A stretch of 64,000 nt of DNA from an uncultured Opitutaceae bacterium (GCA_951813085.1 OX638348.1:3171627-3235626), one strand, 5' to 3'; shown: positions 51,880 to 62,972, counted from the stretch's first letter. Notes: generated from the letters alone by a model not told the origin. Numbers and translations are program-made.

Positions 51880-54800
51880 TCATATCTTTGCATACGCATC
51901 CAGCCAACAGAATGTATTGACCAGCTTCATCTGCTCTACAGTGCCGCATGGAATTTCCAGTAGCTTTGGATTGCTGACTACCACTGCCAAACACTGTGCA
52001 CGTGACACGGCAACATTCAAACGGTTCTTGCTGTAGAGAAACTCGATGTTACGTGGCAGGTCTTCTGCACTGGATGTCACCATGGAAATCAGCACGATGG
52101 GCGCTTCTTGGCCTTGGAACTTATCAACGGTGCCGATCTTGGCATTGTCGGGTAGTATGGAGCGCAGATAATTGACCTGCACATTGTATGGCGTGACGAC
52201 CAAAATATCGTCCTCGATGATCGGGCGTGTGGTGCCGTCACGGTCGGTAAATTCTTGGCCGAGCAAAGCATCATATTGGGCTTTGATGATTTCGCCTTCC
52301 TCGATGCTTTTTTGTGAGCAGCCTTGATGATGTGCTGGGATCATGACAATCCCTTCATTGGGCAGATCTACGCCTTGCAGGTTCAGGCTACGCTCGGCTG
52401 TTGTTTCATGAGCTGTCAGGCGACCATCGTAAAAGGCATCCGAAATAAACTGGCAGATGCTTGGGCGCATACGGCGTGTTTGACCAAGGAATATGCCACG
52501 CTCAGCTGGGATGGTTGAATGATCGCCCAGTAAGAATTCTAGCACTGATAACCCAGCCTCGCCCGGATGGGTGCCTTGGATGGGCTGGCCCAGCTGCATC
52601 TGATCGCCAACCAGAATGATGTTCTTGGTCGCCGTGGCCATGGCAACCACATTGGCCGTGGCAACTTGCCCAGCTTCATCAATAAACAGATAATCGAGCT
52701 GGCCATCAAAGTGCGGGCTGGCAAAGGTCCACGCAGTACCTGCAAACAGATCAGCGCCAAGGCTCATATTCTCGGTCTTGGTTTCTGAACGGATGAATTG
52801 CCCATCAAAGACGGTTTCATCATTTCCGCTACTGGCTTTTTTGATGCCATGGAAATGCACATCTTTTTCAGCGGCAACGCTTTCCACTTTTTCCAGCAAG
52901 TTATGAATGGCCTTGTGCGAGTTGGAGGTAACGCCATCTTTTTGCCGCGCTTGATCAGGTCTACAATGATGTGACTGCTAGTGTAAGTCTTACCTGCACC
53001 CGGTGGACCTTGGATAAAGAGATAGCTGTTGTCTAACGCTGCAATGGCTTCCAACGCATTGCCTTGTAGATCGTCAGAGGTGATGACTGCTTCTCCCGGC
53101 TGCTTCTCCCGAATGCGTGGTACATTTCTTGCCAGTAGTTCGGTCGCGGCATGGGTTCCTTCCGGCGCTTCCAAAACATGATCAGCATAGCGGTAAATAG
53201 CTGAGCGGATGATCTTGCTGTCAATCGGACCCGGTGGGCCAATGGACAGGCTTTCCGGCAGTGGTTCTTTGCTGGCCCCGCGCTTAATCTTGACGATGCA
53301 GGCATCTTCATCAATTTCAACAATGCTGCCTGCATTTTCCATGACCGCAATATCAACAGCCTGTGCGCCGACCTTCAATTTGTATTCCTGCGATGGGAAG
53401 CGGTAGCTGTAAATCAGGGAGCGCTTTTCAGGCTCGGGGCTGCCTACCTGCTGCAAGCCACCAAGGCACTCCGTATCGTCAATCAGCTCATCTTCAAATT
53501 TGTTCTGGCGTTCAAAGCTGCTCCACCATTGCGGCTTGGCTTCCCGGTTATGAAACTCCAGCAGATGTGACAGCCGCTCATTGATCGGCGGCGGGTTTTC
53601 TTTGGTCACGCCAAGGCGGGTTTGGTAGTCCTCATATTCGATTTCCCAATCCTTGCGCTGTAGTTCTTCTTCCTCGGCATATTCAGGCAACCCCTTAAAC
53701 CATGGCGCGTCTTCAGGCTTAAGTGTCAGCAGCCAATCACGCAGCAAGTGCGTGGAAACGCAATCAACCTCGTTATAATCAGAAATCTCCTGTAGCAATT
53801 CATCGGCACCTGTTTCACGCCACTCATTATAAACGATGATGCTATCAGCGGCGGTCGCTACGGCATTGGCTCGCTTGTCCATATAGAAGGTTTCCATGTT
53901 CTTGATGGAATAGCCGGGTTCAGAGGTGCGAACGCTTTCACGCACCACTAGATACAGATCAATGAATTTCTGATTACGGAGCAGATTATCCAGCTGCTCT
54001 TCACACACAGCATAACGGCAAGCCAAGCGTTTCAGGGCTGTGGTTTCATAATGGTTGTAATGATAGATATGGGCATGTGGGTGTTCAGCCAGATGATCAG
54101 CCAGAAAGCTCATAAAGCGTTTGAAGGTCTCTTTTTCTTCTTCATGGTCATGCGCCCAGAATGGCAAGAACAACTCTTTCCCGTCTTTGAAGTAATAGAC
54201 CCCAAACAAATATTCCAAGCCATTCGGGTATAGCGGATCGCCCTCCATATCAAAGAACAGGTCGCCATCATCAGGCACTGGCATACGGGTAAAGCCTTTG
54301 CCCGGCGGGAACGGGATGATTTCGCATTTATCTTCGCCCGTGGCAGCTTTGTGATGTTGCAGGACAGCTTGTAAGCGCAAACGCAAAAACACATCACGGC
54401 TTAAATCAGGGATTTTGATGTCGGGCGTTGTGGCAGCAAGCTCAGCAACGGGGCGGATTCCAGCCTTACGCAGCTTGTCCATTTGTGAGCGCTGAATGTT
54501 GGCCACAAGGCTTAAATGGTCATCTTGCTCCCATTGCGCTTTGCATCCCTCACGCCATGGGCAGAAATTGCAATGGCCACAAGGCTCAGGGTATGAGTCT
54601 GCAGGCAGGTTTTCCAGATAGCCTTCAAAGCGGCCTTTGGCGCGGGTGTAGTAATAGAAAAAGTCAGCCACGCGGAAGCTGTGTTTTTCATGATCGCCCA
54701 AAAACAGATGCATATCAGCGGGGCGTAATCCTTGCAGGTCAGTCAGGAGCTCAGAATAGACGCAGAGTTGCATGATATGCTTTGGCTCGGCTGTTCGCGC

Positions 54801-55208
54801 CAGTTTGGTGTCCAGCACCTCATAGCTGAAATCGCCCAAGTCGGACGGCGTGGCGCACTTAATCAGAAAATCCGCATCGCCTCGCCACGGCGGCGCAAAG
54901 AACACAGCCTGATAAATAACATCCGCACCGGACTGCATAGCCTCCAGTGTTAGCTGGGCGCGATCTTGCAGATTTCGGTCTTTAGGGATTTCAACGACGG
55001 ATTTACCTTCGTCTTTGAGCCGCTGGAGGTAAGCTGCCTCATGCTCCAAGCCTTTTTGCTGCAGCAGCTGAGCAGTGGTACTGGCTTCGGCCTTATCCAT
55101 ATCCTCGCTCAGCGCCTTCACATCAAGGAAGCTCGCATGGTGACACCCAAAAAAGGTGACCAAGTCCGATGGTGAGTAGAGAATCTGATCGTTAGTGTAT
55201 TGCTGCAT
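51880..55208 (-). pseudogene. TM0106-type RecB-like nuclease fused to a UPF1-like helicase, one frameshift
   Basis: The 5' part (MQQYTNDQILYSPSDLVTFFGCHHASFLD..., about 750 residues) contains the TM0106 RecB-like nuclease domain, with CGHCNFCPWREGC before the helicase Walker A motif GPPGAGKTYT. The 3' part (from LEKVESVAAEKDVHFHGIKK) carries Walker B DEAGQ and GTVDKFQGQEAPIVL, giving a UPF1-like SF1 helicase. The frame breaks at an A/T run (ttttt at 52939-52943), possibly a sequencing indel. Such fused nuclease-helicases occur near restriction genes. Confidence 0.85.
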
Positions 55209-55306
55209 TAATTATCCGCTTTTGTGCTGTGAGGATTAAACTACTTGAAAACTACTCAGGTTTCCAGTATTTTCAATCTTAATTCCTAAATTGGAGTCTT
55301 ATTGAC

Positions 55307-55492
55307 ATGACTGACGATGAAATTTTAACCGTTAAAGAGCTGGCGGCATACTTAAAAATAGCTGAAAAAACAGCGTACCGGTTTGCATCAGAGGGCAGAT
55401 TGCCTAGTTTCAAAGTTGGAGGAGCATGGCGATTCCGCAAGAGCGAAATTGATCAATGGACAAAAGAGCAAAGCACAGGCGGAAGAAAATGA
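55307..55492 (+). CDS. Helix-turn-helix (excisionase/MerR-like) regulator
   Basis: 61 residues: ILTVKELAAYLKIAEKTAYRFASEGRLPSFKVGGAWRFRKSEIDQW, a complete DNA-binding domain of the HTH_17 type used as excisionases or regulators of restriction-modification operons. It overlaps the next gene by four bases (ATGA), so it probably controls or is co-expressed with the restriction-methylation genes. The transcript seems to start just before it (AT-rich leader). Confidence 0.85.
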   Translation: MTDDEILTVKELAAYLKIAEKTAYRFASEGRLPSFKVGGAWRFRKSEIDQWTKEQSTGGRK

Positions 55493-58485
55493 GTCAAGCG
55501 CAACATAAGATTAGGGATCTTGTCCAAAAATATCACGCAAACTGGGACGCTTACCTAAAACCTAACTATAATGAAACTCAGTTACGTACTGATTTCTTGG
55601 ACCCATTTTTTGAAATATTGGGCTGGGATATCAAAAACAACAATGGCAAGCCAACAAATGAACGAGAAGTTTTAGTTGAAGAAGCTCTTAAAGAGGATGT
55701 AAATAGCAATACGAAAAAGCCAGACTACACTTTTAGGTTATTTGCAGAGAGAAAGTTTTTTCTAGAAGCCAAAAAACCACATGTGAAAATTGAAAGCGAC
55801 CCAGAACCTGCGAAACAAGTTCGTAGATATGGTTTCACAGCTAAATTAAAAGTATCCGTTGTCTCAAACTTCGAATATTTAGCTATATACGACTGCTCTA
55901 AGAAAGTTGATCAATCTGATTCTGCAACAAGAGCGCGTGTAAATCTTTATCATTATACGGAATATGAACAGGCATTTAAAAACATTCAAAAACAGCTAGG
56001 ACATTCTGCTGTATATACTGGTAAGTTCGATGAGACTTGGAAAAGCATTGAGAACCAGATTAAGCTATCGTCTGTTGATGATTTGTTTCTAAAACAGATT
56101 AACGAATGGCGGTTGCTTCTGGGGAAAGAAATCTACTCTCATCAAAACCACCTAAGCGCTGAGCAGTTAAACGATATTGTTCAGAGCTATCTAAATAGTA
56201 TTATTTTTCTTCGTGTCTGTGAAGACCGCCATATTGAAGTCTACAAAACGCTTTTAAATTTCGCAACTAATGAAGATTTCAAGGCGCTTATTAAAAAGTT
56301 TAAGGATACAGATAAAAAATACAATGCAGGCTTGTTTGATCACGCCTTGACCGACCAGATTATAAAGGACAATAGTTCAGCTTTCTGGCAAATTATAAAA
56401 CAGCTATATTTTCCTGAAAGCACATATTCGTTTTCCGTATTTGCTTCTGATATTCTAGGGAATATTTACGAAATATTTCTTGGAGAGCAACTTAATATCA
56501 ATGACGGAGTAATAACGCTTACGAAAAAGCCTGAACATATTGATAGGGATATTGTAACCACGCCTACTTTTATAATTCAGGATATTCTCAGGGAAACAGT
56601 TGTTAAGCACTGTGAAGGGAAAACAGATCAGGAAATATTTGAGTCTAGGTTTGCGGACATTGCGTGTGGCTCAGGTGCCTTCCTATTAGAAATATATCAA
56701 GTGCTCCACGATGTTTTGGTCGACTATTATTTAAAGCACCAGCCATCTGAGTTAATTCAAACTGCCATTAGTAGCTACAAACTTAATTTTGAGGCAAAAA
56801 GAAGGCTTTTAACAAACTGCATCTTTGGCGTTGATAAGGATTATAACGCGGTTGAAGCATGTAAATTTGGCTTGTTGCTGAAATTATTGGAAAATGAAGA
56901 TAATAAAAGCATTCCAACTCCAGCTCTCCCAAATATGGATACGAACATTTGTTTTGGGAATAGCCTCTTAGAAACAGAAGACACTCCTACTAAAAATCAG
57001 AATGAAATTAATCCTTATGATTTTGATGAAAGAAAATTTGATGTGATTGTGGGTAACCCTCCGTATATGGCAACTGAACATATGAAGCAGTTAAAGCCAT
57101 TAGAGCTACCACTGTATAAAACTCACTATCAATCAGCCTATAAGCAGTTCGATAAATATTTTTTATTTATCGAAAGAGGGCTGTCCTTGCTAAAGCCACA
57201 CGGATTGTTTGGGTATATTGTACCAAGCAAATTTACAAAGGTTGGCGCAGGAAAAAAATTACGTGAACTTTTGGCTTCAAAAAAAGAAATTGAAAAGATT
57301 ATTTCGTTTGGAGCAAATCAAATTTTTCAGGACAAAACTACTTACACATGCTTATTAATATTGAGAAATAAAGAAAAAGAGAATCTACACTATCTAGAAA
57401 TCCAATCTTTAAAAGATTGGAAAACTAGAAGCATCTCAAGTACGAACTACGATGTTGTAGATTTTGAGAAGCTGGATAATGAAGGTTGGGTACTTGTTCC
57501 CGGAAACTTAAAGGGAATTTACAAGTCAATTTGCGATCAATCTCAGACTTTAGAATCTCTAATTGGTTCTGAGAATGTTTATAATGGCATACAAACAAGT
57601 GCCAACAATATTTATATTCATAAGCCCATCAATGAAGATGATAATTTCTATTTTTTTCATAAAGATGGTAAAAATTGGAAAATAGAAAAAGAATTAACTA
57701 GGCCATATTTCAAAACATCAAGCGGTGCAGATAATTTAAATACCTATCGTCCATTTTCACCAAATGCTTTTGTCATTTATCCTTATCTAAAAACTGATGA
57801 GGGAATAAAATTTGTTAGAATTGACGTATTGAGATCAAATTATCCTAATGCTTATGCCTGCCTAAATCACTATAAAAAAGTTCTAAGTGATCCAAAAAGA
57901 GATATTAAACCGGAGCCAGAAACTACAGACGAATGGTATCGGTATGGGCGACATCAAAGCTTAGAAAAATGCGATGTGCCAGCCAAAATTATAGTTGGCG
58001 TTCTTTCTCAAGGTAATAAATATGCCATTGATTATAATGGGACTCTGATTTCATCAGGAGGGACAGCAGGGTATTGTATGATTACACTACCTGAAGGGAT
58101 GCCTTATTCAATATATTACATACAAGCCCTTTTAAATTCAAAATACTTGGAATGGTTTTCTGCGCTTCAAGGGGAGATTTTTAGGGGCGGTTACATTGCA
58201 AGAGGAACAAAAGTTCTGAAAAGGCTTCCTATTCGCGTTATTGATTTTAATAACAAAAGCGAGAAAAAATCACATGATAACATTGCCTCCATCCAAAATT
58301 CATTGATTAAATTGCAGCATCGAATTGATCTAAATGTCGGAAATGAAAGGGAAATTATACCACTTAAACGACAGTTCGTTAACAGTAAGGCAAAATTAGA
58401 CATAGCCTTAAAAGATCTATACGGCCTCGGAAATAATGATGATCTAATACCTTTAATTTCGGAGTTGTATAATGCAGTTAATTAA
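55489..58485 (+). CDS. Type IIG-like restriction-modification enzyme (nuclease and N6-adenine methyltransferase)
   Basis: I start at the ATG 55489 (MSQAQHKIRDLVQKY), giving 998 residues. The N-terminal nuclease domain contains KPDYTFRLFAERKFFLEAKKP, the D...E-x-K pattern. A helical linker leads to methyltransferase motif I DIACGSGAFLLEIY and catalytic VGNPPYMA (N6-adenine). The C-terminal target-recognition region is TaqI/Eco57I-like. One polypeptide would cut and methylate. GC content is markedly low (about one third by eye), unlike the chromosome. Overlaps the second methyltransferase by 14 bases. Confidence 0.88.
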   Translation: MSQAQHKIRDLVQKYHANWDAYLKPNYNETQLRTDFLDPFFEILGWDIKNNNGKPTNEREVLVEEALKEDVNSNTKKPDYTFRLFAERKFFLEAKKPHVKIESDPEPAKQVRRYGFTAKLKVSVVSNFEYLAIYDCSKKVDQSDSATRARVNLYHYTEYEQAFKNIQKQLGHSAVYTGKFDETWKSIENQIKLSSVDDLFLKQINEWRLLLGKEIYSHQNHLSAEQLNDIVQSYLNSIIFLRVCEDRHIEVYKTLLNFATNEDFKALIKKFKDTDKKYNAGLFDHALTDQIIKDNSSAFWQIIKQLYFPESTYSFSVFASDILGNIYEIFLGEQLNINDGVITLTKKPEHIDRDIVTTPTFIIQDILRETVVKHCEGKTDQEIFESRFADIACGSGAFLLEIYQVLHDVLVDYYLKHQPSELIQTAISSYKLNFEAKRRLLTNCIFGVDKDYNAVEACKFGLLLKLLENEDNKSIPTPALPNMDTNICFGNSLLETEDTPTKNQNEINPYDFDERKFDVIVGNPPYMATEHMKQLKPLELPLYKTHYQSAYKQFDKYFLFIERGLSLLKPHGLFGYIVPSKFTKVGAGKKLRELLASKKEIEKIISFGANQIFQDKTTYTCLLILRNKEKENLHYLEIQSLKDWKTRSISSTNYDVVDFEKLDNEGWVLVPGNLKGIYKSICDQSQTLESLIGSENVYNGIQTSANNIYIHKPINEDDNFYFFHKDGKNWKIEKELTRPYFKTSSGADNLNTYRPFSPNAFVIYPYLKTDEGIKFVRIDVLRSNYPNAYACLNHYKKVLSDPKRDIKPEPETTDEWYRYGRHQSLEKCDVPAKIIVGVLSQGNKYAIDYNGTLISSGGTAGYCMITLPEGMPYSIYYIQALLNSKYLEWFSALQGEIFRGGYIARGTKVLKRLPIRVIDFNNKSEKKSHDNIASIQNSLIKLQHRIDLNVGNEREIIPLKRQFVNSKAKLDIALKDLYGLGNNDDLIPLISELYNAVN

Positions 58486-60076
58486 AAACGCATCCGAAGA
58501 GAAATTACGGGGTGGCTTTTATACTCCAAACCCCATTGCTGCTTTCATTTTAAAGTGGGCTTTCAATGGTAATCCCAAAATGGAAATATTAGAGCCAAGT
58601 TGTGGTGATGGTGTGTTCTTGGAAGAGGTAAAGAAAGGTGGCTACAAATATAAATCTGTTACCGCTGTGGAATATGATCAAATAGAAGCGCAGAAAGCAA
58701 AGAAAATCGGTCTTGATAACACGGATATTATTCATTCCGATTTTCATAATTTTTGTATTAATACGAAAAAGAAATTTGATCTTGTCATCGGAAACCCTCC
58801 GTACATACGTTACCAATATTTTGATAGGCAACAACAAATTTTTGCTGCTGAAATTTTTGCTAGAGCCAATTTAAAATACACAAAGCTTACTAATGCATGG
58901 GTTTCATTTGTGGTCGGGTCATCTTTATTACTGAAAGATCAAGGCAAGATCGGCTTCGTTCTTCCGGCTGAGATACTACAAGTTTCCTATGCCCAAACTT
59001 TGCGTGAGTTTTTAGCCCATTTTTATAATAAAATTAATATTATTTCTTTTGAGAAGCTTATTTTTCCAGATATTCAGCAAGAAGTAGTTTTACTACTTTG
59101 TGAAAAAAATAAATCTAAGGAGCACTTAATAGAACATTTAGAATTGAGAGACGCCGAAGATCTTTCCAAACTAAATGTTGCACGCTTAAAAAGCCCTAAA
59201 AAACAAATCGATTTAAAATCGAATAAATGGACGTTTTATTTTCTTGATCAAAAAGAAATAGATTTTTTGGAAAGACATCAAGAAAGTCAATGTATTTCAA
59301 AATTCGGTAAATATGCAAAGGTTGAGGTAGGTATAACAACTGGCTCTAATCCATTTTTCACCGTTCCCCTGTCAACTGTTCAGCATTATGAATTGGAAAA
59401 TTATGCTAAGCCCTTAGTCGGGAAAAGTGTCCAAGTACCCAGTGCTATTTTTACAAAAGACGACTGGCAAAAAAATCGTTCTATGGAAGCTAGAACGCAC
59501 TTGCTGACGTTCCCTAAAATGATTGAGTTGCATGACTCAATTGGAGCAAAAAAATATATTGCTTGGGGAGAAGAACAAAAAATAAATGAAGGCTACAAAT
59601 GTAGAATCCGTGACGAGTGGCAAATCGTGCCATCTCTTAGGATTTCTGATGCTCTCTTTATTCGTAGAAATAACCTTTATCCTAAATTGATTATCAACGA
59701 AGCAGAAGCATATACCACAGACACTATGCATCGTGTAACTGTGAAGCCTAATGTGGAGATTAAAGCCTTAACGGCAAGCTATTACAACTCTCTTTCATTA
59801 GCTTTTTCAGAGATATGCGGACGAAGCCATGGAGGTGGTGTTTTAGAGTTGATGCCAAACGAAGTAGAAGAAATATTACTACCTTACCATGATAAAAACG
59901 CAGAATTACTGACAGAAATCGATGTAATGATCCGGGGAAAGAAGAGTATTCATGAAATACTGAAAGTAACAAATCAGACGATCCTTAAGAAAAATTTTGG
60001 CCTTGATGATAAAGAGATCGACTTAGCTCACAATATTTGGACTAAGTTATCAAAAAGAAGGTTACAAAGGAACTGA
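58472..60076 (+). CDS. N6-adenine DNA methyltransferase (Eco57I/TaqI-like)
   Basis: 534 residues starting MQLIKNASEEKLRGGFYTPNPIA, with the motif I LEPSCGDGVFLEEV and catalytic GNPPYIRYQYF. The TaqI-like specificity domain occupies the C-terminal half. Together with the upstream gene it forms a two-methyltransferase module; the second probably protects the other strand of an asymmetric site. Same AT-rich composition. Ends 168 bases before a tRNA-Ser gene, a common integration point. Confidence 0.88.
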   Translation: MQLIKNASEEKLRGGFYTPNPIAAFILKWAFNGNPKMEILEPSCGDGVFLEEVKKGGYKYKSVTAVEYDQIEAQKAKKIGLDNTDIIHSDFHNFCINTKKKFDLVIGNPPYIRYQYFDRQQQIFAAEIFARANLKYTKLTNAWVSFVVGSSLLLKDQGKIGFVLPAEILQVSYAQTLREFLAHFYNKINIISFEKLIFPDIQQEVVLLLCEKNKSKEHLIEHLELRDAEDLSKLNVARLKSPKKQIDLKSNKWTFYFLDQKEIDFLERHQESQCISKFGKYAKVEVGITTGSNPFFTVPLSTVQHYELENYAKPLVGKSVQVPSAIFTKDDWQKNRSMEARTHLLTFPKMIELHDSIGAKKYIAWGEEQKINEGYKCRIRDEWQIVPSLRISDALFIRRNNLYPKLIINEAEAYTTDTMHRVTVKPNVEIKALTASYYNSLSLAFSEICGRSHGGGVLELMPNEVEEILLPYHDKNAELLTEIDVMIRGKKSIHEILKVTNQTILKKNFGLDDKEIDLAHNIWTKLSKRRLQRN

Positions 60077-60243
60077 ATAAAAAATCAATTCAATTAAAAC
60101 TATTCCGATAAATTCTAACCTCAGCCTCGCGCCGCCGCACCAACCCTCGCAACTTCCGGCCACCAGCCCACACCCAGCGCATGAGTTCGGCTGGCACTTC
60201 TTCATGTTCTTCGCGGTTGACCTTGCGACGAAGTGTCGAACGC

Positions 60244-60330
60244 TGGAGAAGGAGGGATTCGAACCCCCGGTACGGTTACCCGTACAACTGATTTCGAGTC
60301 AGTCCCATTCGACCACTCTGGCACTTCTCC
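60244..60330 (-). tRNA. tRNA-Ser (CGA)
   Basis: On the minus strand the 87-base gene folds as a class II tRNA. The acceptor GGAGAAG pairs with CTTCTCC, the anticodon stem-loop is CTGACTCGAAATCAG with loop CTCGAAA (anticodon CGA), and there is a long variable arm (TGTACGGGTAACCGTAC) and T-loop GGTTCGAAT. It ends the AT-rich island on its left, with its 3' end facing the foreign genes, which is how many islands are inserted. Confidence 0.92.
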
Positions 60331-60586
60331 AATGGGAAGGTCGCATCAAAACGACTCACCGGACCTTTGCAAGGTTTCATAGAGGATTCTTTCCTTAAAC
60401 GAACGGATCCATCTCACAACCCTACCTAGTCCATCAATAGCTCGTAGACCCTAATATCAGCAGGAGATCCGTAGTGAATCCACGCAATCGCTAACGTTCT
60501 TCTCTCCAGTCGCTTAAGCCGGTTTTGGTTACTCCGTAATCCGTGGAAGCTAAACCTTAGGGCCTAATATACTAATAACAATCCTC

Positions 60587-61174
60587 ATGAAATACCACTC
60601 AATACGCAACATCGCTCTGGCCATCGCAGCTCTCGTAGCCATCACGCAAGTACAGGCGGCGACATTCAGCTTGACCAACGGGTCGACTATCGAAGGCGAA
60701 ATTAATTCAGCCATCGAAGACCAAGTAAAAATATCCGTTAAAGGCGGCTCTAAGAGCGTTATCGCAATCAGCGATTTCGATTCTGAGTCTCAGGCAAAAA
60801 TCGCTGCTTGGAAGAACGCAAACCCTGCCAAAGCAGACGTCCACACGAAGTGGGACGAACAGCCTATCATCGTATCCAGCAAGATGCCTCAGTTGCCCGA
60901 GCAGTTTTTGGACGAGTCGTTCAAGGGATCTGCCCGTATCGAGCTGATTCTCGACGAATCGGGACAAGTGTTGCATGCATCGGTGCAAGACTCGACTCAT
61001 TCCGAGCTTGAAGGCCCTGCTATAGAAGCCACCAAAAGCTGGAAATTCCAACCCGCAGTGGTCGACGGAAAGCCTGTTAAGTCAAAGCTCCGCGTTCCTT
61101 TCAACTCCAAGAATACTCCTGAGCGCAAATCAGTCATGGATCACATTGTGCCTCAAACGGCATTCAGACTGTAA
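60587..61174 (+). CDS. Secreted protein with TonB C-terminal-like domain
   Basis: 195 residues. Signal peptide (about 1-25, ends VQAATF), then a short SH3-like strand region (FSLTNGSTIEGEINSAI) typical of Planctomycetes/Verrucomicrobia secreted proteins. The TonB-like C-terminal domain is RIELILDESGQVLHASVQDSTHSELEGPAIEATKSWKFQPAVVDGKPV. It has no transmembrane anchor, unlike the TonB-like proteins at 50 kb. The role of soluble TonB-C domains is unclear. Confidence 0.75.
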   Translation: MKYHSIRNIALAIAALVAITQVQAATFSLTNGSTIEGEINSAIEDQVKISVKGGSKSVIAISDFDSESQAKIAAWKNANPAKADVHTKWDEQPIIVSSKMPQLPEQFLDESFKGSARIELILDESGQVLHASVQDSTHSELEGPAIEATKSWKFQPAVVDGKPVKSKLRVPFNSKNTPERKSVMDHIVPQTAFRL

Positions 61175-61270
61175 TCAATCAACTGATACGCTCAGCAATT
61201 TGAGCGAACAATTTTCAAGCGCAAGGCCAATGAGGAGACTCGTCGGCCTTCGCGTTATTATTCCCGTCAC

Positions 61271-61301
61271 AAAAAAGGCGACCCACTTCAAGCAGGTCGC
61301 C
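61271..61301 (-). terminator. Terminator after tsf
   Basis: On the minus strand GGCGACC pairs with GGTCGCC around a ten-base loop and is followed by TTTTTT (aaaaaa at 61271-61276 on the plus strand). It lies just after the tsf stop. Confidence 0.88.
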
Positions 61302-61327
61302 CATTGAAAGTCTCTATCGACGCGAAT

Positions 61328-61927
61328 TCACGCTTCTTCCTCTTCGCCAATTTGGAAGCGCGAAAATCGATTGATCTGCATATTCTCGCCGAGTTTCGCG
61401 ATTTGCTCATTCAGCACTTCCTGCACAGTCTTCTCACCATCCTTCACAAAGGGTTGGTCGAGCATGCACGCGGTTGAATAGTACTTATTCAACTTTCCTT
61501 CGATAATTTTTTGAACCGCTGCAGGTGGTTTGCCCTCAGCTTGAGATGCCGCAATCTCGCGTTCTTTTTCAAGAAGCTCTGCAGGCACCTCTTCACGGCT
61601 TATGCAAATTGGGTTTACCGCAGCGATATGAAGACAAAGGTCCTTCACGAAGGCTTTAAAATCATCCGTCTTTGCAACGAAGTCGGTTTCGCAATTCACC
61701 TCGATCAAGACGCCTACTTTTCCACCCAAGTGAATATAGGATTCGATCAATCCTTCGGAAGTCGCTCTACCCGCTTTCTTCGACGCAGACGCAATTCCCT
61801 TCTTACGCAATATGGTGATCGCCTGCTCCAAATCGCCGTCTGACTCAGTCAATGCTTTCTTGCAATCCATCAAGCCAGCGCCGGTTTGACCGCGCAGCTC
61901 TGCTACTTGTTTTGCTGTAATGCTCAT
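61328..61927 (-). CDS. tsf: Elongation factor Ts
   Basis: 199 residues, the short form of EF-Ts. The N-terminal UBA-like helices (KQVAELRGQTGAGLMDCKKALTESDGDLEQAITILRKKG) and GVLIEVNCETDFVAKTDDFKAFV of the core are present. EF-Ts exchanges GDP for GTP on EF-Tu. It follows rpsB, the usual order, with a terminator after it. Normal and intact. Confidence 0.93.
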   Translation of the reverse strand: MSITAKQVAELRGQTGAGLMDCKKALTESDGDLEQAITILRKKGIASASKKAGRATSEGLIESYIHLGGKVGVLIEVNCETDFVAKTDDFKAFVKDLCLHIAAVNPICISREEVPAELLEKEREIAASQAEGKPPAAVQKIIEGKLNKYYSTACMLDQPFVKDGEKTVQEVLNEQIAKLGENMQINRFSRFQIGEEEEA

Positions 61928-61967
61928 CTAGTTGCCTTCAATATTGAATTCGTACGTTCGAATCGTC

Positions 61968-62972
61968 CTATGAATCTTTCTTCTCCTCTTCAGCGACCGT
62001 TTCTGGCTCGCTTTCAGACGCTTCAGCCACCTCTTCAGTCTCTACGGGAGGAGATACTTCTGCTTCTTCGGCAGGCGTTTCTTTTTCCTCCTCAGGAGAT
62101 TCCGATACGTCTTCAGCATGCGCAGGTTCTTCTGAGCCTTCAGCTACCGGCGATTCTTCAACGGCAGGAGGCGATTCAGGAACCGCTGGCGCCGCTGGAG
62201 CTTCTTCGGGAGCAGGGGCCTCAGCCGGGACTGCCGCGCTTTCCTCAGCAGCCACTGGCGTTTGCACCCCAGCTTTCTCTTGTCGCGCTTGTCGTTGAGA
62301 CAAGCCTGATTGAATCCCTTCAACGATTACTTCAAGAATGATTCGTATCGACTTTACTGCATCGTCATTGCCTGGGATCGGGTAGTCCACTAACGATGGA
62401 TCCGAGTTAGTATCGACAAGCGCAGCTACTGGGATCTTGCACCGTTTCGCTTCCGCAACCGCAATATCTTCGTATTTTACATCGACTACCACCATCGCAG
62501 CGGGTGGTTTTTCCATTTTGACGATTCCCTCGAAATTGCGATTCATACGCTCCATTTCGCGGCGGATCGCTGATCCTTCTTTTTTGGGGAGCTTTGCAAG
62601 GCTGCCATCAGCCTCCATCTTCTGGTACTTCTTGTACTTCGCGATACTGCGAGTGATCGTCTGCCAGTTAGTCAGAGTCCCTCCGAGCCAGCGGCTCGCG
62701 CAAAAGGGCATGCCACAGTCAGCAGCCGCTTCACGGATCACTTCCTGAGCCTGCCGTTTCGTGCCTACCAGGAGGACCTCTCCCTCTTTCGCGACGACGT
62801 CCTCTACGAAGTCGTAGGCCGCCTTCAACCCATCGTAACTTTTGGATAGATCAATTATTGAGATCCCTTGGCGGTGATCAAAAACGAAGTTTTTAGACTT
62901 CGGGTTCCAACGCTTAACTTGGTGCCCGAAGTGTACGCCCGCTTCAAGAAGGTCGGTAAGTTCTACATTCAT
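61968..62972 (-). CDS. rpsB: 30S ribosomal protein S2 with a long acidic C-terminal tail
   Basis: I start at ATG 62972 ([25 protein letters not shown]), giving 334 residues instead of about 240-260. The core is complete through [36 protein letters not shown]. The final 95 or so residues are rich in Pro, Ala and Glu ([19 protein letters not shown]...). S2 sits at the back of the small subunit. Acid tails on S2 occur in some phyla including the PVC group. It is followed by tsf. Confidence 0.9.
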   Translation of the reverse strand: MNVELTDLLEAGVHFGHQVKRWNPKSKNFVFDHRQGISIIDLSKSYDGLKAAYDFVEDVVAKEGEVLLVGTKRQAQEVIREAAADCGMPFCASRWLGGTLTNWQTITRSIAKYKKYQKMEADGSLAKLPKKEGSAIRREMERMNRNFEGIVKMEKPPAAMVVVDVKYEDIAVAEAKRCKIPVAALVDTNSDPSLVDYPIPGNDDAVKSIRIILEVIVEGIQSGLSQRQARQEKAGVQTPVAAEESAAVPAEAPAPEEAPAAPAVPESPPAVEESPVAEGSEEPAHAEDVSESPEEEKETPAEEAEVSPPVETEEVAEASESEPETVAEEEKKDS

